60,909 nt of DNA, taken from Pseudomonadota bacterium. Lineage in GTDB: Bacteria > Pseudomonadota > Gammaproteobacteria > Burkholderiales > Burkholderiaceae_C. The translations under genes and the position numbers were made by a program. The notes beneath the pieces are model-generated. The model had not been told where the DNA came from. It made no database searches and saw nothing but the letters and a program-made list of their open reading frames with translations. The DNA lies in contig CAUJHQ010000151.1 in NCBI GenBank assembly GCA_963204815.1, forward strand, positions 1 to 60,909, in the 5' to 3' direction. Below, one piece after another: positions 50,526 to 60,457 of the stretch (position 1 is the stretch's first letter; every line of letters starts with the position of its first letter).

Positions 50526-52330
50526 ACACCCCTGCACACCCGACACCGCCCATGCGCCCCGGCGCCCGCCTGCGCGCGCTGGTGCGCGCCGGCCTGCGCG
50601 AGGAACGCCTCTCGCTGGCGGTCGCCGCGCTCGCGATGGCGGGCGTCGTGCTCGCCGAACTGCTGGCCCCGTGGCCGCTGAAGGTGATCTTCGACCACGT
50701 GCTGCTCGGCCATGCGCTCGCGCCTTCGATGGCCTGGCTGCAGCCGCTGCTGGACCGCGGCGCCTGGCTGGCGCTGGCGGTGTCGGCGGCGGCCATCGGC
50801 GCCATCGCGCTGGCCGGCGGTGCGCTGGCCTACCTGCAGCTGTACACGAGCGCACGCGTCGGCCACCGCATCACGTGGCGGCTGCGCGGCGCGCTCTTCG
50901 CGCACCTGCAGCGGCTGTCGCTGGCGCATCACCGCGCGCAGCGCACCGGCGAGCTGATCACCAAGGTGGCCGGCGACACCAACCTGCTGCGCGACCTGTT
51001 CAGCGACGGCCTGCTCGCCGCCGCGCGCCACGCGCTCACGCTGGCGGCGATGCTGGCGGTGATGTTCTGGCTCAACCCCTGGCTGGCGGCCGCGGTGGCG
51101 GCCACGCTGCCGCCGCTGCTGGGCGTCATCTACGTCCTGAACCGGCGCGTCAAGACGGCGGTGCGCGAGCAGCGCAAGCACGAAGGCCGCATGGCCTCGC
51201 GCCTGAACGAGGTGCTGGGCTCGATCGCGCTCGTGCAGGCCTTCGGCCGCGGCGGCGACGAGGAAGACCGCTTCAAGCGCGAGATCGAGGCCAACTACGC
51301 CAGCGGCATGAAGAGCGCGCGCACCAGCGGCGCCATCGTCAAGGCCATCGCCGTCATCAGCGCCGGCGGCACCGCGCTCACCGTGCTGCTCGGCGCGCGC
51401 GAGGTGCTGGCCGGGCGGCTCACGCCGGGCGAGCTGCTGATCTTCGTCGGCTACGTCGGCGCGCTCTACAAGCCGGTGAAGGACCTGGGCCGCCAGTCGG
51501 CACGCTTCGCGCGTGCGTCGGTGAGCGCCCGGCGCGTGGCCGAGATCCTGGACATCGAGCCCGACCGCGCCGACGCGCCCGACGCGCTGGTGCTCGAACA
51601 ACCGGCCGGCGAGATCGTGTTCGAGAACGTCAGCTTCGGCTACGACCCGGCGCGGCCGGTCATCGAAGGGCTGAACCTGCGCATCGCCGCCGGCGAGCAC
51701 GTGGCACTGGTTGGCCCATCGGGGGCCGGCAAGTCCACGCTCGTGAGCCTGCTGCTGCGCCTGGCCGAGCCGACGGCCGGCCGCATCCTCGTCGACGGCA
51801 TCGACATCCGCCGCTACACGCACGAGAGCCTGGCGCGCGCCATCGGCATCGTGCTGCAGGACACGATGCTGTTCGCCGTCTCGGTGCGCGAGAACATCGC
51901 CTACGGCCGGCCCGACGCGCCGCTGGCCGACATCGAGGCCGCCGCCCGCGCGGCGCGCGCGCACGAGTTCATCGTCGAGCTGCCCGAGGGCTACGACACC
52001 GAGCTCGGCGAACGCGGCGCCACGCTCTCCGGCGGCCAGCGCCAGCGCCTGTGCCTGGCGCGCGCGCTCGTCAAGGCGCCGGCGATCCTGGTGATGGACG
52101 AGCCCACGGCTGCCGTCGACCCGGCGTCGGCGCGCCTGATCCACGACGCCGTGGCGCGCGTGCAGCGCGGCCGCACGCTGCTCGTCATCGCGCACGACCT
52201 CGCCGAGATGGAGCGCTACGACCGCGTGCTCGTGCTCGACGGCGGCCGTGTCGTCGAACAAGGCCCGCACGCCGCGCTGCTGCGCGCACGCGGCCCCTAC
52301 CTCGCCCTCGTGGAGCGCCGCCATGGCTGA
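50522..52330 (+). CDS. MsbA-type ABC exporter
   Basis: A 602-residue half-transporter with an N-terminal six-helix membrane domain (about residues 28-310) and a C-terminal ATPase domain. Walker A is GPSGAGKST (near residue 398), the Q-loop lies in GIVLQDTMLF, the signature is LSGGQRQRL, Walker B is ILVMDEPT, and the H-loop is IAHDLAEM. It should work as a homodimer in the inner membrane and probably flips the lipid-linked glycan made by this operon; the substrate is inferred from context. It overlaps the previous gene by 4 bases and the next by 8. Confidence 0.93.
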   Translation: MNTPAHPTPPMRPGARLRALVRAGLREERLSLAVAALAMAGVVLAELLAPWPLKVIFDHVLLGHALAPSMAWLQPLLDRGAWLALAVSAAAIGAIALAGGALAYLQLYTSARVGHRITWRLRGALFAHLQRLSLAHHRAQRTGELITKVAGDTNLLRDLFSDGLLAAARHALTLAAMLAVMFWLNPWLAAAVAATLPPLLGVIYVLNRRVKTAVREQRKHEGRMASRLNEVLGSIALVQAFGRGGDEEDRFKREIEANYASGMKSARTSGAIVKAIAVISAGGTALTVLLGAREVLAGRLTPGELLIFVGYVGALYKPVKDLGRQSARFARASVSARRVAEILDIEPDRADAPDALVLEQPAGEIVFENVSFGYDPARPVIEGLNLRIAAGEHVALVGPSGAGKSTLVSLLLRLAEPTAGRILVDGIDIRRYTHESLARAIGIVLQDTMLFAVSVRENIAYGRPDAPLADIEAAARAARAHEFIVELPEGYDTELGERGATLSGGQRQRLCLARALVKAPAILVMDEPTAAVDPASARLIHDAVARVQRGRTLLVIAHDLAEMERYDRVLVLDGGRVVEQGPHAALLRARGPYLALVERRHG

Positions 52331-53528
52331 TGCCCGCACCGGTTCGAAGCCCGTCCTGCTCTTCTACTGCCAGCATTCGCTGGGCATCGGCCACCTGACG
52401 CGCAGCTTCGCGCTCGTCGAGTCTCTGGCCCGGCGCTTCCGCGTCGTCTTCCTGAACGGCGGCCGGCTGCCGGCCGGCGTGCCGGTGCCGGCGGGCATGG
52501 AGCGCATCGACCTGCCGCCGCTGGGCATGGACGACGGCCACACCGTCGTCAGCCGCGACGCCGGCTTCGACGTCGCCGCGGCTCAGGCCGAACGGCGCCG
52601 CCTCATCGACGCCGCCGTCGCCGCCACGCGGCCGGCGGTGCTGCTGGTGGAGTTGTTCCCGTTCGGGCGCAAGAAGTTCGCCGGCGAGATCCTGCCGATG
52701 CTCCGGCGCGCACGCGCCGGCGGTGCGCTGGCGGCCTGCAGCCTGCGCGACATCCTGGTCGACGCGCGGCCCGACCAGCGCCGCCACGACGACCGTGCCC
52801 GCTGGCTCGCCGACCGCTACTTCGACCTCGTGCTGGTGCACGCCGACCCCGCCTTCGCGCGCCTGGGCGACAGCTTCCGGCCGACGAAGCCGATGCGCAC
52901 GCCGGTCGTGCACACCGGCTACGTGGTGCCCGAGCGCGCGCCCGCGGCCGGCCGCGAGCGCGGCGCGCACCTGCTGGTGTCGGCCGGCGGCGGCATCGTC
53001 GGCGAGCCGCTGTTCCGCGCCGTGCTGGCGGCACGCGCGCGCCTGCCCGCGCCGCCGCCGCTGCGCATCGTGGCCGGCCCCTTCCTGCCCGAAGCGGCCT
53101 GGCAGGCGCTGCGCTTCGACAGCGCGGGCGAGGCCGGCATCACGTTGCTGCGGCAGGTGCCCGACATGGTGGCGGAGATGCGCGCGGCGCGCGCCTCGAT
53201 CAGCCAGTGCGGCTACAACACCGCGCTCGATGTCGTCGTCGCCGGCGTGCCGGCGCTCGCCGTGCCCTACGAGACGGCGACCGAGAACGAACAGCGCGGC
53301 CGCGCCGAGCGCCTGGCCGCGCTCGGCGCGATGCTGTGCCTGGACCGCGGCGCGCTCGACGCCGGCGGCCTGGCGGCGGCGATCGAGCGGCTGCTCGCGT
53401 TCACGCCGCGCCCGGCCGCGCTGCGGCTCGACGGCGCCGAGGCGAGCGCGCAGGCGCTCGTCGAACACCTGGCGGCGCACCGCCGCCACCGCCGCATCGA
53501 CACGGGGGCCGCATGCGCGACGGCCTGA
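52323..53528 (+). CDS. MurG/COG4671-like glycosyltransferase, second copy
   Basis: A 401-residue glycosyltransferase related to the first gene of the operon, with the N-terminal QHSLGIGHLTRSFALVESLA, the middle LLVSAGGGIVGE and the donor-region motif ASISQCGYNTALDVVVAGVP. It has no membrane segment. With the two GT4 enzymes it brings the operon to four transferases, enough for a four-sugar repeat. It starts 8 bases inside the ABC exporter gene and overlaps the deacetylase gene by 16 bases. Confidence 0.9.
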   Translation: MADARTGSKPVLLFYCQHSLGIGHLTRSFALVESLARRFRVVFLNGGRLPAGVPVPAGMERIDLPPLGMDDGHTVVSRDAGFDVAAAQAERRRLIDAAVAATRPAVLLVELFPFGRKKFAGEILPMLRRARAGGALAACSLRDILVDARPDQRRHDDRARWLADRYFDLVLVHADPAFARLGDSFRPTKPMRTPVVHTGYVVPERAPAAGRERGAHLLVSAGGGIVGEPLFRAVLAARARLPAPPPLRIVAGPFLPEAAWQALRFDSAGEAGITLLRQVPDMVAEMRAARASISQCGYNTALDVVVAGVPALAVPYETATENEQRGRAERLAALGAMLCLDRGALDAGGLAAAIERLLAFTPRPAALRLDGAEASAQALVEHLAAHRRHRRIDTGAACATA

Positions 53529-54271
53529 ACCGCGTGCTCGACGCGCTCGACGCCGCGCCGGTGGCCGTCACCGCGTTCGTGCGCGACGACGACGCCGGCT
53601 GGGACGACGGCGCGCTGCTCGCGCTGCTGGACGTGATGGCCGAGGCGGCGACGCCGATCGACCTGGCGGTGATTCCGTTCGAGCTCGGCGCCGCGCTGAC
53701 GAACGCGCTGCGCGCACGCCGCGACGCCGGCGCCGCGATCGGCCTGCACCAGCACGGCACCCGCCACGCCAACCACGAGAGCGGCGGCCGCAAGTGCGAG
53801 TTCGGCCTGTCGCGCAGCCCCGAGGCGCAGCGCACCGACCTGGCCGACGGCCGCGCGCGGCTGCACCAGGCCTTCGGCGAGCGCCTCGACCCGATCTTCA
53901 CGCCGCCGTGGAACCGCGTCGCGCCGCACACGCCGGCCGTGCTGGCCGGACTGGGCTTCGCGGCGCTGTCGCGCGACCGTGGCGCACCGCCACAGGCCGC
54001 GCTGCCCGAACTGCCGGTCGACGTCGACTGGAGCCGCCACCAGCGCGAAGGCGGCCACGCTGCGGTGGCCGGCGCGCTCGCGCAGGCGATCGGCGCGCGC
54101 GCCGGCGACCGCCGCCCGCTCGGCCTGATGCTGCACCACGCCGCGATGGACGCCGCCGAACGCCGCACGCTGCGCGGCTGGCTGCGCGAACTGTCGCACC
54201 ACCCCAAGCTGCACTGGCGGCCGATGCGCGCGCTGCTGCCCCTGCCGGCGCCCACGCGGCCCACGCCATGA
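53513..54271 (+). CDS. Polysaccharide deacetylase family protein
   Basis: A 252-residue protein of the NodB/polysaccharide deacetylase superfamily. The catalytic Asp-rich strand is FVRDDDAGWDD (about residues 22-32), the metal-binding His cluster is IGLHQHGTRHANHE, and the third motif is FTPPWNRVAPHT. It lacks a signal peptide, so it probably removes acetyl groups from an amino sugar on a cytoplasmic intermediate. It overlaps both neighbours (16 bases upstream, 4 downstream). Confidence 0.87.
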   Translation: MRDGLNRVLDALDAAPVAVTAFVRDDDAGWDDGALLALLDVMAEAATPIDLAVIPFELGAALTNALRARRDAGAAIGLHQHGTRHANHESGGRKCEFGLSRSPEAQRTDLADGRARLHQAFGERLDPIFTPPWNRVAPHTPAVLAGLGFAALSRDRGAPPQAALPELPVDVDWSRHQREGGHAAVAGALAQAIGARAGDRRPLGLMLHHAAMDAAERRTLRGWLRELSHHPKLHWRPMRALLPLPAPTRPTP

Positions 54272-55698
54272 CCCTGCACCCCTGCTTCGTCGCCGCGCTG
54301 CTCGCGCTCGCCATCACCGGCGCCGCCGCGCAGGAAAGCCCGGCACCGCGCGAGGGCCAGCGCATCGACGACCGCCGGCCCGACGCGCCGATGAGCTTCG
54401 GCGTGCTCGGCCGCCCGGTCGAGTTCACCGGCAGCTGGGAGTTCGGCCTCGAGAAGCGGCAGGACTTCGACCTCGACGCCACGCGCGACCGCGACCGCCG
54501 CGTGCGCGAGAACGAGGTCAAGCTGGAACTGCGCACGCGGCCGACCGCGGACTCCGAGGTCTTCGTGCAGGGCGCCTGGCTGCAGGAGGTGCGCCACACG
54601 CAGGGCTCGGCGAGCACGAAGGAGAACCACTTCGAGCGCGGCCAGGCCTGGCTGCGCCTGGGCCGCCTGTTCGACAGCGCGTGGTCGGTGCAGCTCGGCC
54701 GCGTGGCGCTGCTGGAGCGCCGCGCCTGGTGGTGGGACGATGACCGCGACGCGCTGCGCCTGCAGTACGGCGGCGACGCCTGGCGGCTGGACACCGGCGT
54801 CGCGCGCGAGCTTGCCAAGCTGGCGTCCACCGACCGTGGCATCGCGGCCGCCGAACAGGGCGTGTCGCGCTGGTGGGGCCAGGGCACCTGGCGCTGGGCG
54901 CGCCGCCAGGCGGTCGACGTGTTCTGGCTCGCCCAGCGCGACCGCTCCGGCGCCCCCGCCGCCGGCAGCGTGTTCGCCGACGAAGACGGCACCGACGGCA
55001 GCGACCTCGCGGCGCGCTGGCTCGGCCTGCGCATCGGCGGCGAGGCGCGCTGGGACAGCGGCTGGCGCTTCGGCTACCGGCTCGACGCCGCCACGCTGCG
55101 CGGCCGCGAGCTGCAGACCGCGTTCGACGAAGGCGCCGACGGCCGCTTCACCGCGCAGGCCAGCACCGAGCGGCGGCTGAAGAGCCACGCCTGGGACGCC
55201 GACTTCACCGTCATCGCGCCGGGCGCCGGCCGGCCATCGATCACGGTCGGCCGTGCGGTCGGCTCCGGCGGCAGCGACGCCGGCGGCGCCGACCGCAACT
55301 TCCGCCAGACCGGGCTGCACGAGAACAAGGGCCGCGTCGCCGGCGTCAAGCGCGTTCGGCTGTACGGCGAACTGCTGCAGCCGGACCTGTCGAACCTGCA
55401 GGTCGACTTGCTGGCCGGCGGCGTGCGGCTGTCCGAGAACACCTCGTTCGAGGTGCTGTCACGGCGCTACCGCCAGCGCGTGCCGTCGACCGCCATCGCC
55501 GCGTCGCGGCTGTCGCCGGACCCGCTGGGCCTGAGCACCGACCTCGGCAACGAGATCGACCTCGTGCTGGCATTGCGCGAGTGGCGGCACTTCGAGATCA
55601 CGCTGCGCGGCGCCCGCTTCGAGCCGGGCGAGGCCTTCGCGGCGAACCGGCGCACGCCGGCACGGTCGGTGGAGATCGAGTTCGCGCTGAACTTCTAG
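54268..55698 (+). CDS. AlgE-like outer-membrane export protein
   Basis: A 476-residue outer-membrane beta-barrel of the alginate export (AlgE) family. A signal peptide (FVAALLALAITGAAAQ) precedes strands such as FTGSWEFGLEKRQDFDLD, ENEVKLELRTRPTADSEVF and WSVQLGRVALLERRAWWWDD, and the protein ends in the outer-membrane signature EFALNF. AlgE forms an anion-selective exit pore for alginate, so here it should be the exit for the polymer made by the operon. Its ATG overlaps the deacetylase stop by 4 bases. It is the last gene of the operon; no terminator is visible after it. Confidence 0.88.
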   Translation: MTLHPCFVAALLALAITGAAAQESPAPREGQRIDDRRPDAPMSFGVLGRPVEFTGSWEFGLEKRQDFDLDATRDRDRRVRENEVKLELRTRPTADSEVFVQGAWLQEVRHTQGSASTKENHFERGQAWLRLGRLFDSAWSVQLGRVALLERRAWWWDDDRDALRLQYGGDAWRLDTGVARELAKLASTDRGIAAAEQGVSRWWGQGTWRWARRQAVDVFWLAQRDRSGAPAAGSVFADEDGTDGSDLAARWLGLRIGGEARWDSGWRFGYRLDAATLRGRELQTAFDEGADGRFTAQASTERRLKSHAWDADFTVIAPGAGRPSITVGRAVGSGGSDAGGADRNFRQTGLHENKGRVAGVKRVRLYGELLQPDLSNLQVDLLAGGVRLSENTSFEVLSRRYRQRVPSTAIAASRLSPDPLGLSTDLGNEIDLVLALREWRHFEITLRGARFEPGEAFAANRRTPARSVEIEFALNF

Positions 55699-55712
55699 CG
55701 GCACGCGGCCGT

Positions 55713-56105
55713 TCAGGCGCCTTGCGTCAGGTTGCGGCGCAGCGCCGTCCACCAGCCGGTGTCGCCGTCGGCGCGGCCGTGGTCGTTGAAGTCGCGCAGG
55801 CGGCGCAGTTCGAGCTCGATCGGCCGCGGGAAGCCGCGGCGGCCGCCGCGGTGGTCGACCAGCAGGTCTTCGAGCGCGCGCTCGGTGGCGGCGGGGTCGT
55901 GCCAGTTCCAGGCCAGCAGGTTGGCGACGCGCGGGTAGCGCGTGCACAGCTTCAGCGGCCGCTGGCCGGCCGGCAGGCGGCGCAGCCAGATGCGCGCGGT
56001 GCCGGTGAGCGATTCATCGTTGTGGCGCGGCGGGCGCCGCTGCTCCTGCCAGCGGGCGTCTTCCGGCGAACTCTCGGACGACAGCCATCCCATGAGATCG
56101 ATCAT
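55713..56105 (-). CDS. Hypothetical protein after iron permease
   Basis: A 130-residue soluble protein I do not recognise. It starts MIDLMGWLSSESSPEDARWQ and includes LCTRYPRVANLLAWNWHDPA and a charged RRGFPRPIELELRRLRDFND region. There is no signal peptide or membrane helix. An alternative start is the ATG at 56093. It lies 8 bases after the iron permease gene on the same strand and is probably in its operon. Its end faces the AlgE-like gene with a 14-base gap. Confidence 0.75.
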   Translation of the reverse strand: MIDLMGWLSSESSPEDARWQEQRRPPRHNDESLTGTARIWLRRLPAGQRPLKLCTRYPRVANLLAWNWHDPAATERALEDLLVDHRGGRRGFPRPIELELRRLRDFNDHGRADGDTGWWTALRRNLTQGA

Positions 56106-56113
56106 GCCGGTCT

Positions 56114-57736
56114 CTATCGGCCGCCGCCACCCCCACTTGAGCGCATCGCGCGCGCCAGCATCAGCACCGGCACCAGGCCGACGGCGACGATCGCCAGCGA
56201 CGGCAGCGCGGCCTCGGCCAGGCGCTCGTCGCGCGCGAAGTTGTAGGCCACCACCGCCAAGGTGTCGACGCCGAACGGGCGCAGCACCAGCGTGGCCGGC
56301 AGCTCCTTCATGACGTCGACGAAGACCAGCAGCGCCGCCGCCAGCGCCGAACGCCGCAGCAGCGGGAAGTGCACGCGCGCGAACAGGCGCGGCGTGCCGG
56401 CGCCGAGCAGGCGCGCACTCTCGTCCAGCGCCGGCGGCAGCCGTGCGTAGCCGGCCTCCACCGACTGCAGCGCCACTGCCGAGAAGCGTGCCAGGCAGGC
56501 GTAAAGCAGGCCGACCACGGTGCCGGTCACGATGGCGGCCAGCGGCGCTTCGGGCCAGCGCTGCTGCACCCAGCCCACCGGCAGCAGGATGCCCACCGCC
56601 ACCACCGCGCCGGGGATCGCGTAGCCCAGCGACAGCAGCCGCGCCGCCGCCGGCAGCGCGCGGCCGCGGCCCTGGCGCAGCACGAAGCCGAGCGCCAGCG
56701 CGAGTGCCGTCGCCGCGAGCGACGACACGGCGGCGATGCGGAAGCTGGCCCAGGCCCATTCGGCGAAGCGCGCCAGCGGCAGGCCGAACTCGGAGCTCGT
56801 GGCCTCCAGCCACAGCAACCGGCCCAGCCAGGCCACCGGCAGCACGAACCCCAGCAGCACCGGCAGCACGCACAGCGTCACCGCCGCCGCGGCGGCCGCG
56901 CCGTGCAGCGTGTGCGGGCGCGAGTCGGCCGCCGCACGGGCGCCGCCGCGCGGCGCCGCGAAACGCATGCGCCGGCGCGCCAGCCGCTCGGCGGCGATCA
57001 GCAACGCCACCAGCACGAGCAGCAGCGACGCCAGTTGCGCCGCCGCGATGCGGTCGTTCATCACCAGCCAGGCCTTGTAGATGCCGGTGCTGAAGGTGGT
57101 GAGGCCGAAGTAGGCGCCGACGCCGTAGTCGGCCAGCGTCTCCATCAGCGCCAGCGCGGCGCCGGCCACCACCGCCGGGCGCGCCAGCGGCAGCGCCACG
57201 TCGAGCAGGCGGCGCCGCGTGCCGGCGCCGAGCAGGCGCGCCGCCTCCAGCAGCGCCGCGGCGCGCTCGGCCAGCGCGGCACGCGCGAGCAGGTAGACGT
57301 AGGGGTAGAGGCAGCAGACGAACAGCACCGTCGCGCCGGGCAGGCTGCGCACGTCGGGCCAGAGCGCGCCCTGCAGGCCGAAGGCGGCGCGCAGCGCCGT
57401 CTGCAGCGGGCCGCTGAACTGCAGCGCGTCGGTCCAGGCGTAGGCCAGCACGTAGGCGGGCATCGCCAGCGGCAGCAGCAGCGCCCATTCGAAGTGGCGG
57501 CGGCCGGGGAACTCGAACAGCGCCACCGCCGCCGCCAGCGCACTGCCCAGCAGCGTGACGCCGACGCCCACGCCCAGCGCCAGCAGCGCCGACTGGCCGG
57601 CGTAGCCCGGCAGCACCGTCGACGCCTGGTGGCGCAGCACGTCCAGGCTGCCGCTGTCGGGCACGAACCACGCCCCCAGCACGCCCAGGACCGGCAGGGC
57701 CAGCAGCAAGCAGATGGCGGTGAGTCCGAATTTCAT
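56114..57736 (-). CDS. fbpB: Ferric iron ABC transporter permease (FbpB-like)
   Basis: A 540-residue fused permease with about 12 membrane helices in two homologous halves, each carrying the ABC permease loop (EAARLLGAGTRRRLLDVALP in the first, ESARLLGAGTPRLFARVHFP in the second), as in FbpB/SfuB ferric iron transporters. It pairs with the divergent ATPase gene at 57772. A Fur box lies in the 35-base gap between the two starts, so both are expected to be repressed by iron. The periplasmic binding protein gene (fbpA) is not in the window. Confidence 0.92.
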   Translation of the reverse strand: MKFGLTAICLLLALPVLGVLGAWFVPDSGSLDVLRHQASTVLPGYAGQSALLALGVGVGVTLLGSALAAAVALFEFPGRRHFEWALLLPLAMPAYVLAYAWTDALQFSGPLQTALRAAFGLQGALWPDVRSLPGATVLFVCCLYPYVYLLARAALAERAAALLEAARLLGAGTRRRLLDVALPLARPAVVAGAALALMETLADYGVGAYFGLTTFSTGIYKAWLVMNDRIAAAQLASLLLVLVALLIAAERLARRRMRFAAPRGGARAAADSRPHTLHGAAAAAAVTLCVLPVLLGFVLPVAWLGRLLWLEATSSEFGLPLARFAEWAWASFRIAAVSSLAATALALALGFVLRQGRGRALPAAARLLSLGYAIPGAVVAVGILLPVGWVQQRWPEAPLAAIVTGTVVGLLYACLARFSAVALQSVEAGYARLPPALDESARLLGAGTPRLFARVHFPLLRRSALAAALLVFVDVMKELPATLVLRPFGVDTLAVVAYNFARDERLAEAALPSLAIVAVGLVPVLMLARAMRSSGGGGGR

Positions 57737-57746
57737 GACAGCCGGG

Positions 57747-57765
57747 TAATGAGAATGATTATCAT
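57747..57765. promoter_or_regulatory. Fur box
   Basis: TAATGAGAATGATTATCAT is a strong match to the 19-base Fur consensus and lies in the 35-base gap between the divergent permease and ATPase genes, where it can cover both promoters. It fits the iron transport role of both. Confidence 0.85.
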
Positions 57766-57771
57766 GGAGGA

Positions 57772-58842
<1,071 letters not shown>

Positions 58843-58913
58843 AGCCGGCATTCCCCCGCACGCCGGGGAGCGGGCTTTGCCGCGGGGAAACACCGCTTAC
58901 ATAGGCCCGGCCC

Positions 58914-58919
58914 TATACT
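58914..58919 (+). promoter_or_regulatory. -10 box of the carboxy-terminal protease
   Basis: TATACT 37-42 bases before the start of the protease gene, in the same context (CTATACTGA) as the moxR promoter (TTATACTGA). No convincing -35 box was found at proper spacing. Confidence 0.4.
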
Positions 58920-58955
58920 GATCCGGACCTCGTTTTGCCTGGAGGCAAGTCGCAG

Positions 58956-60398
58956 ATGGGTGCCAAACTGAAAGTCGCCGGCCTGCTGGCCGTGGGTGCG
59001 CTGGCCGGCGCGCTGACCACGCTGCAGTTGCAGGCGAACGCCCGCAACTCGCTCGCGCCGCTGCCCCTGGAAGAATTGCAGCAGCTCGCTGCCGTCTTCG
59101 GCATGGTCAAGAGCGACTACGTCGAGCCGGTCGACGAGAAGAAGCTCATCTCCGACGCCATCGGCGGCATGGTCGCCGGCCTCGACCCGCATTCGCAGTA
59201 CTTCGACAAGAAGTCCTTCCGCGAATTCCGCGAGAGCACGGGCGGCAAGTTCGTCGGCATCGGCATCGAGATGGGCATGGAAGACGGCCTCGTGAAGGTG
59301 GTGTCTCCGATCGAAGGCTCGCCCGCCTACCGCGCCGGCCTGAAGAGCGGCGACTTCATCACCCGCATCGACGACACGCCGGTCAAGGGCATGACCTCCG
59401 ACCAGGCCGTCAAGCGCATGCGCGGCGACCCCAACACGAAGGTCCAGCTGACGGTCTTCCGCAAGAGCGAGAGCCGCACCTTCCCGGTGACCATCATCCG
59501 CGAGGAGATCCGCGTGCAGAGCGTGCGCGCGAAGATGTTCGAGCCCGGCTACGCGTGGGTGCGCGTCACGCAGTTCCAGGACCGCACGGTCGAGGACTTC
59601 GCGCGCAAGGTCGAAGAGCTCTACAAGCAGGACCCGAACATCAAGGGCATGGTGCTCGACCTGCGCAATGACCCCGGCGGCCTGCTCGACGGCGCGGTGG
59701 CGCTGTCGGCCGCCTTCCTGCCGGCCGACGTGGTGGTGGTCAGCACGAATGGCCAGATCGCCGACTCCAAGGCGACCTTCAAGGCCAGCCCCGAGTACTA
59801 CGCGCGCCGCGGCAGCGGCGACCCGCTGCGCCGCCTGCCGGCGGCGCTGAAGACGGTGCCGCTGGTGGTGCTGGTGAACGAAGGCTCGGCCAGCGCCAGC
59901 GAGATCGTCGCCGGCGCGCTGCAGGACCACAAGCGCGCCACCATCATGGGCGCGCAGACCTTCGGCAAGGGCAGCGTGCAGACGGTGCGCCCGCTGTCGG
60001 CCGAGACGGCGCTGAAGATCACCACCGCGCGCTACTACACGCCCAGCGGCCGCAGCATCCAGGCCAAGGGCATCGTGCCCGACATCTGGCTCGACGAAAC
60101 CGCCGAAGGCAACGTCTTCGCCGCGCTGCGCATGCGCGAAGCCGACCTGGAAAAGCACCTCCAGGGCAACGAAGAGAAGAAGGACGCCGCGCGCGAGAAG
60201 GCGCGCGAGGAAGCACGCACCAAGCTCGAGGAGCAGATGGCCAAGAGCAAGGAAGCGCCGAAGCCGCTGCCCGAGTTCGGCAGCGCCGAGGACTTCCCGC
60301 TCGTGCAGGCCTTCAACCAGTTGCGCGGCCTGCCGGTCGTCGTCAGCAAGACCGCGGTCGAGCGCAAGGCCGAAGCCGACGCGGCGGCGAAGCGTTAG
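58956..60398 (+). CDS. ctpA: S41 carboxy-terminal processing protease
   Basis: A 480-residue S41 family periplasmic protease. An N-terminal hydrophobic anchor or signal (VAGLLAVGALAGALTTLQL) is followed by the DPHSQYFDKKSFREF motif, a PDZ domain (residues 95-170), and the catalytic region NEGSASASEIVAG (Ser near residue 313) with Lys338 in FGKGSVQT. It trims C-termini of envelope proteins. The C-terminal 100 residues include a charged helix of Lys and Glu. A GGAGG site precedes the ATG at 58956. A classical terminator follows 22 bases downstream. Confidence 0.93.
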   Translation: MGAKLKVAGLLAVGALAGALTTLQLQANARNSLAPLPLEELQQLAAVFGMVKSDYVEPVDEKKLISDAIGGMVAGLDPHSQYFDKKSFREFRESTGGKFVGIGIEMGMEDGLVKVVSPIEGSPAYRAGLKSGDFITRIDDTPVKGMTSDQAVKRMRGDPNTKVQLTVFRKSESRTFPVTIIREEIRVQSVRAKMFEPGYAWVRVTQFQDRTVEDFARKVEELYKQDPNIKGMVLDLRNDPGGLLDGAVALSAAFLPADVVVVSTNGQIADSKATFKASPEYYARRGSGDPLRRLPAALKTVPLVVLVNEGSASASEIVAGALQDHKRATIMGAQTFGKGSVQTVRPLSAETALKITTARYYTPSGRSIQAKGIVPDIWLDETAEGNVFAALRMREADLEKHLQGNEEKKDAAREKAREEARTKLEEQMAKSKEAPKPLPEFGSAEDFPLVQAFNQLRGLPVVVSKTAVERKAEADAAAKR

Positions 60399-60420
60399 GC
60401 TTCGCCCCTCGCCCGCGACG

Positions 60421-60446
60421 AAAGCCCGCCGCCCGGCGGGCTTTTC
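60421..60446 (+). terminator. Intrinsic terminator of the S41 protease
   Basis: A GC-rich hairpin GCCCGCC-GCCC-GGCGGGC flanked by AAA on the left and TTTTCT on the right, 22 bases after the protease stop codon. Stem, loop and T-run fit a rho-independent terminator, and it separates the protease from the MoeB/ThiF-type gene. Confidence 0.88.
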
Positions 60447-60457
60447 TCATTCACGCG

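Noticed and set aside
58853..58870. Possible terminator CCCCG-N5-CGGGG after the iron ATPase gene
   Set aside because: The stem is only five pairs and no T-run follows.
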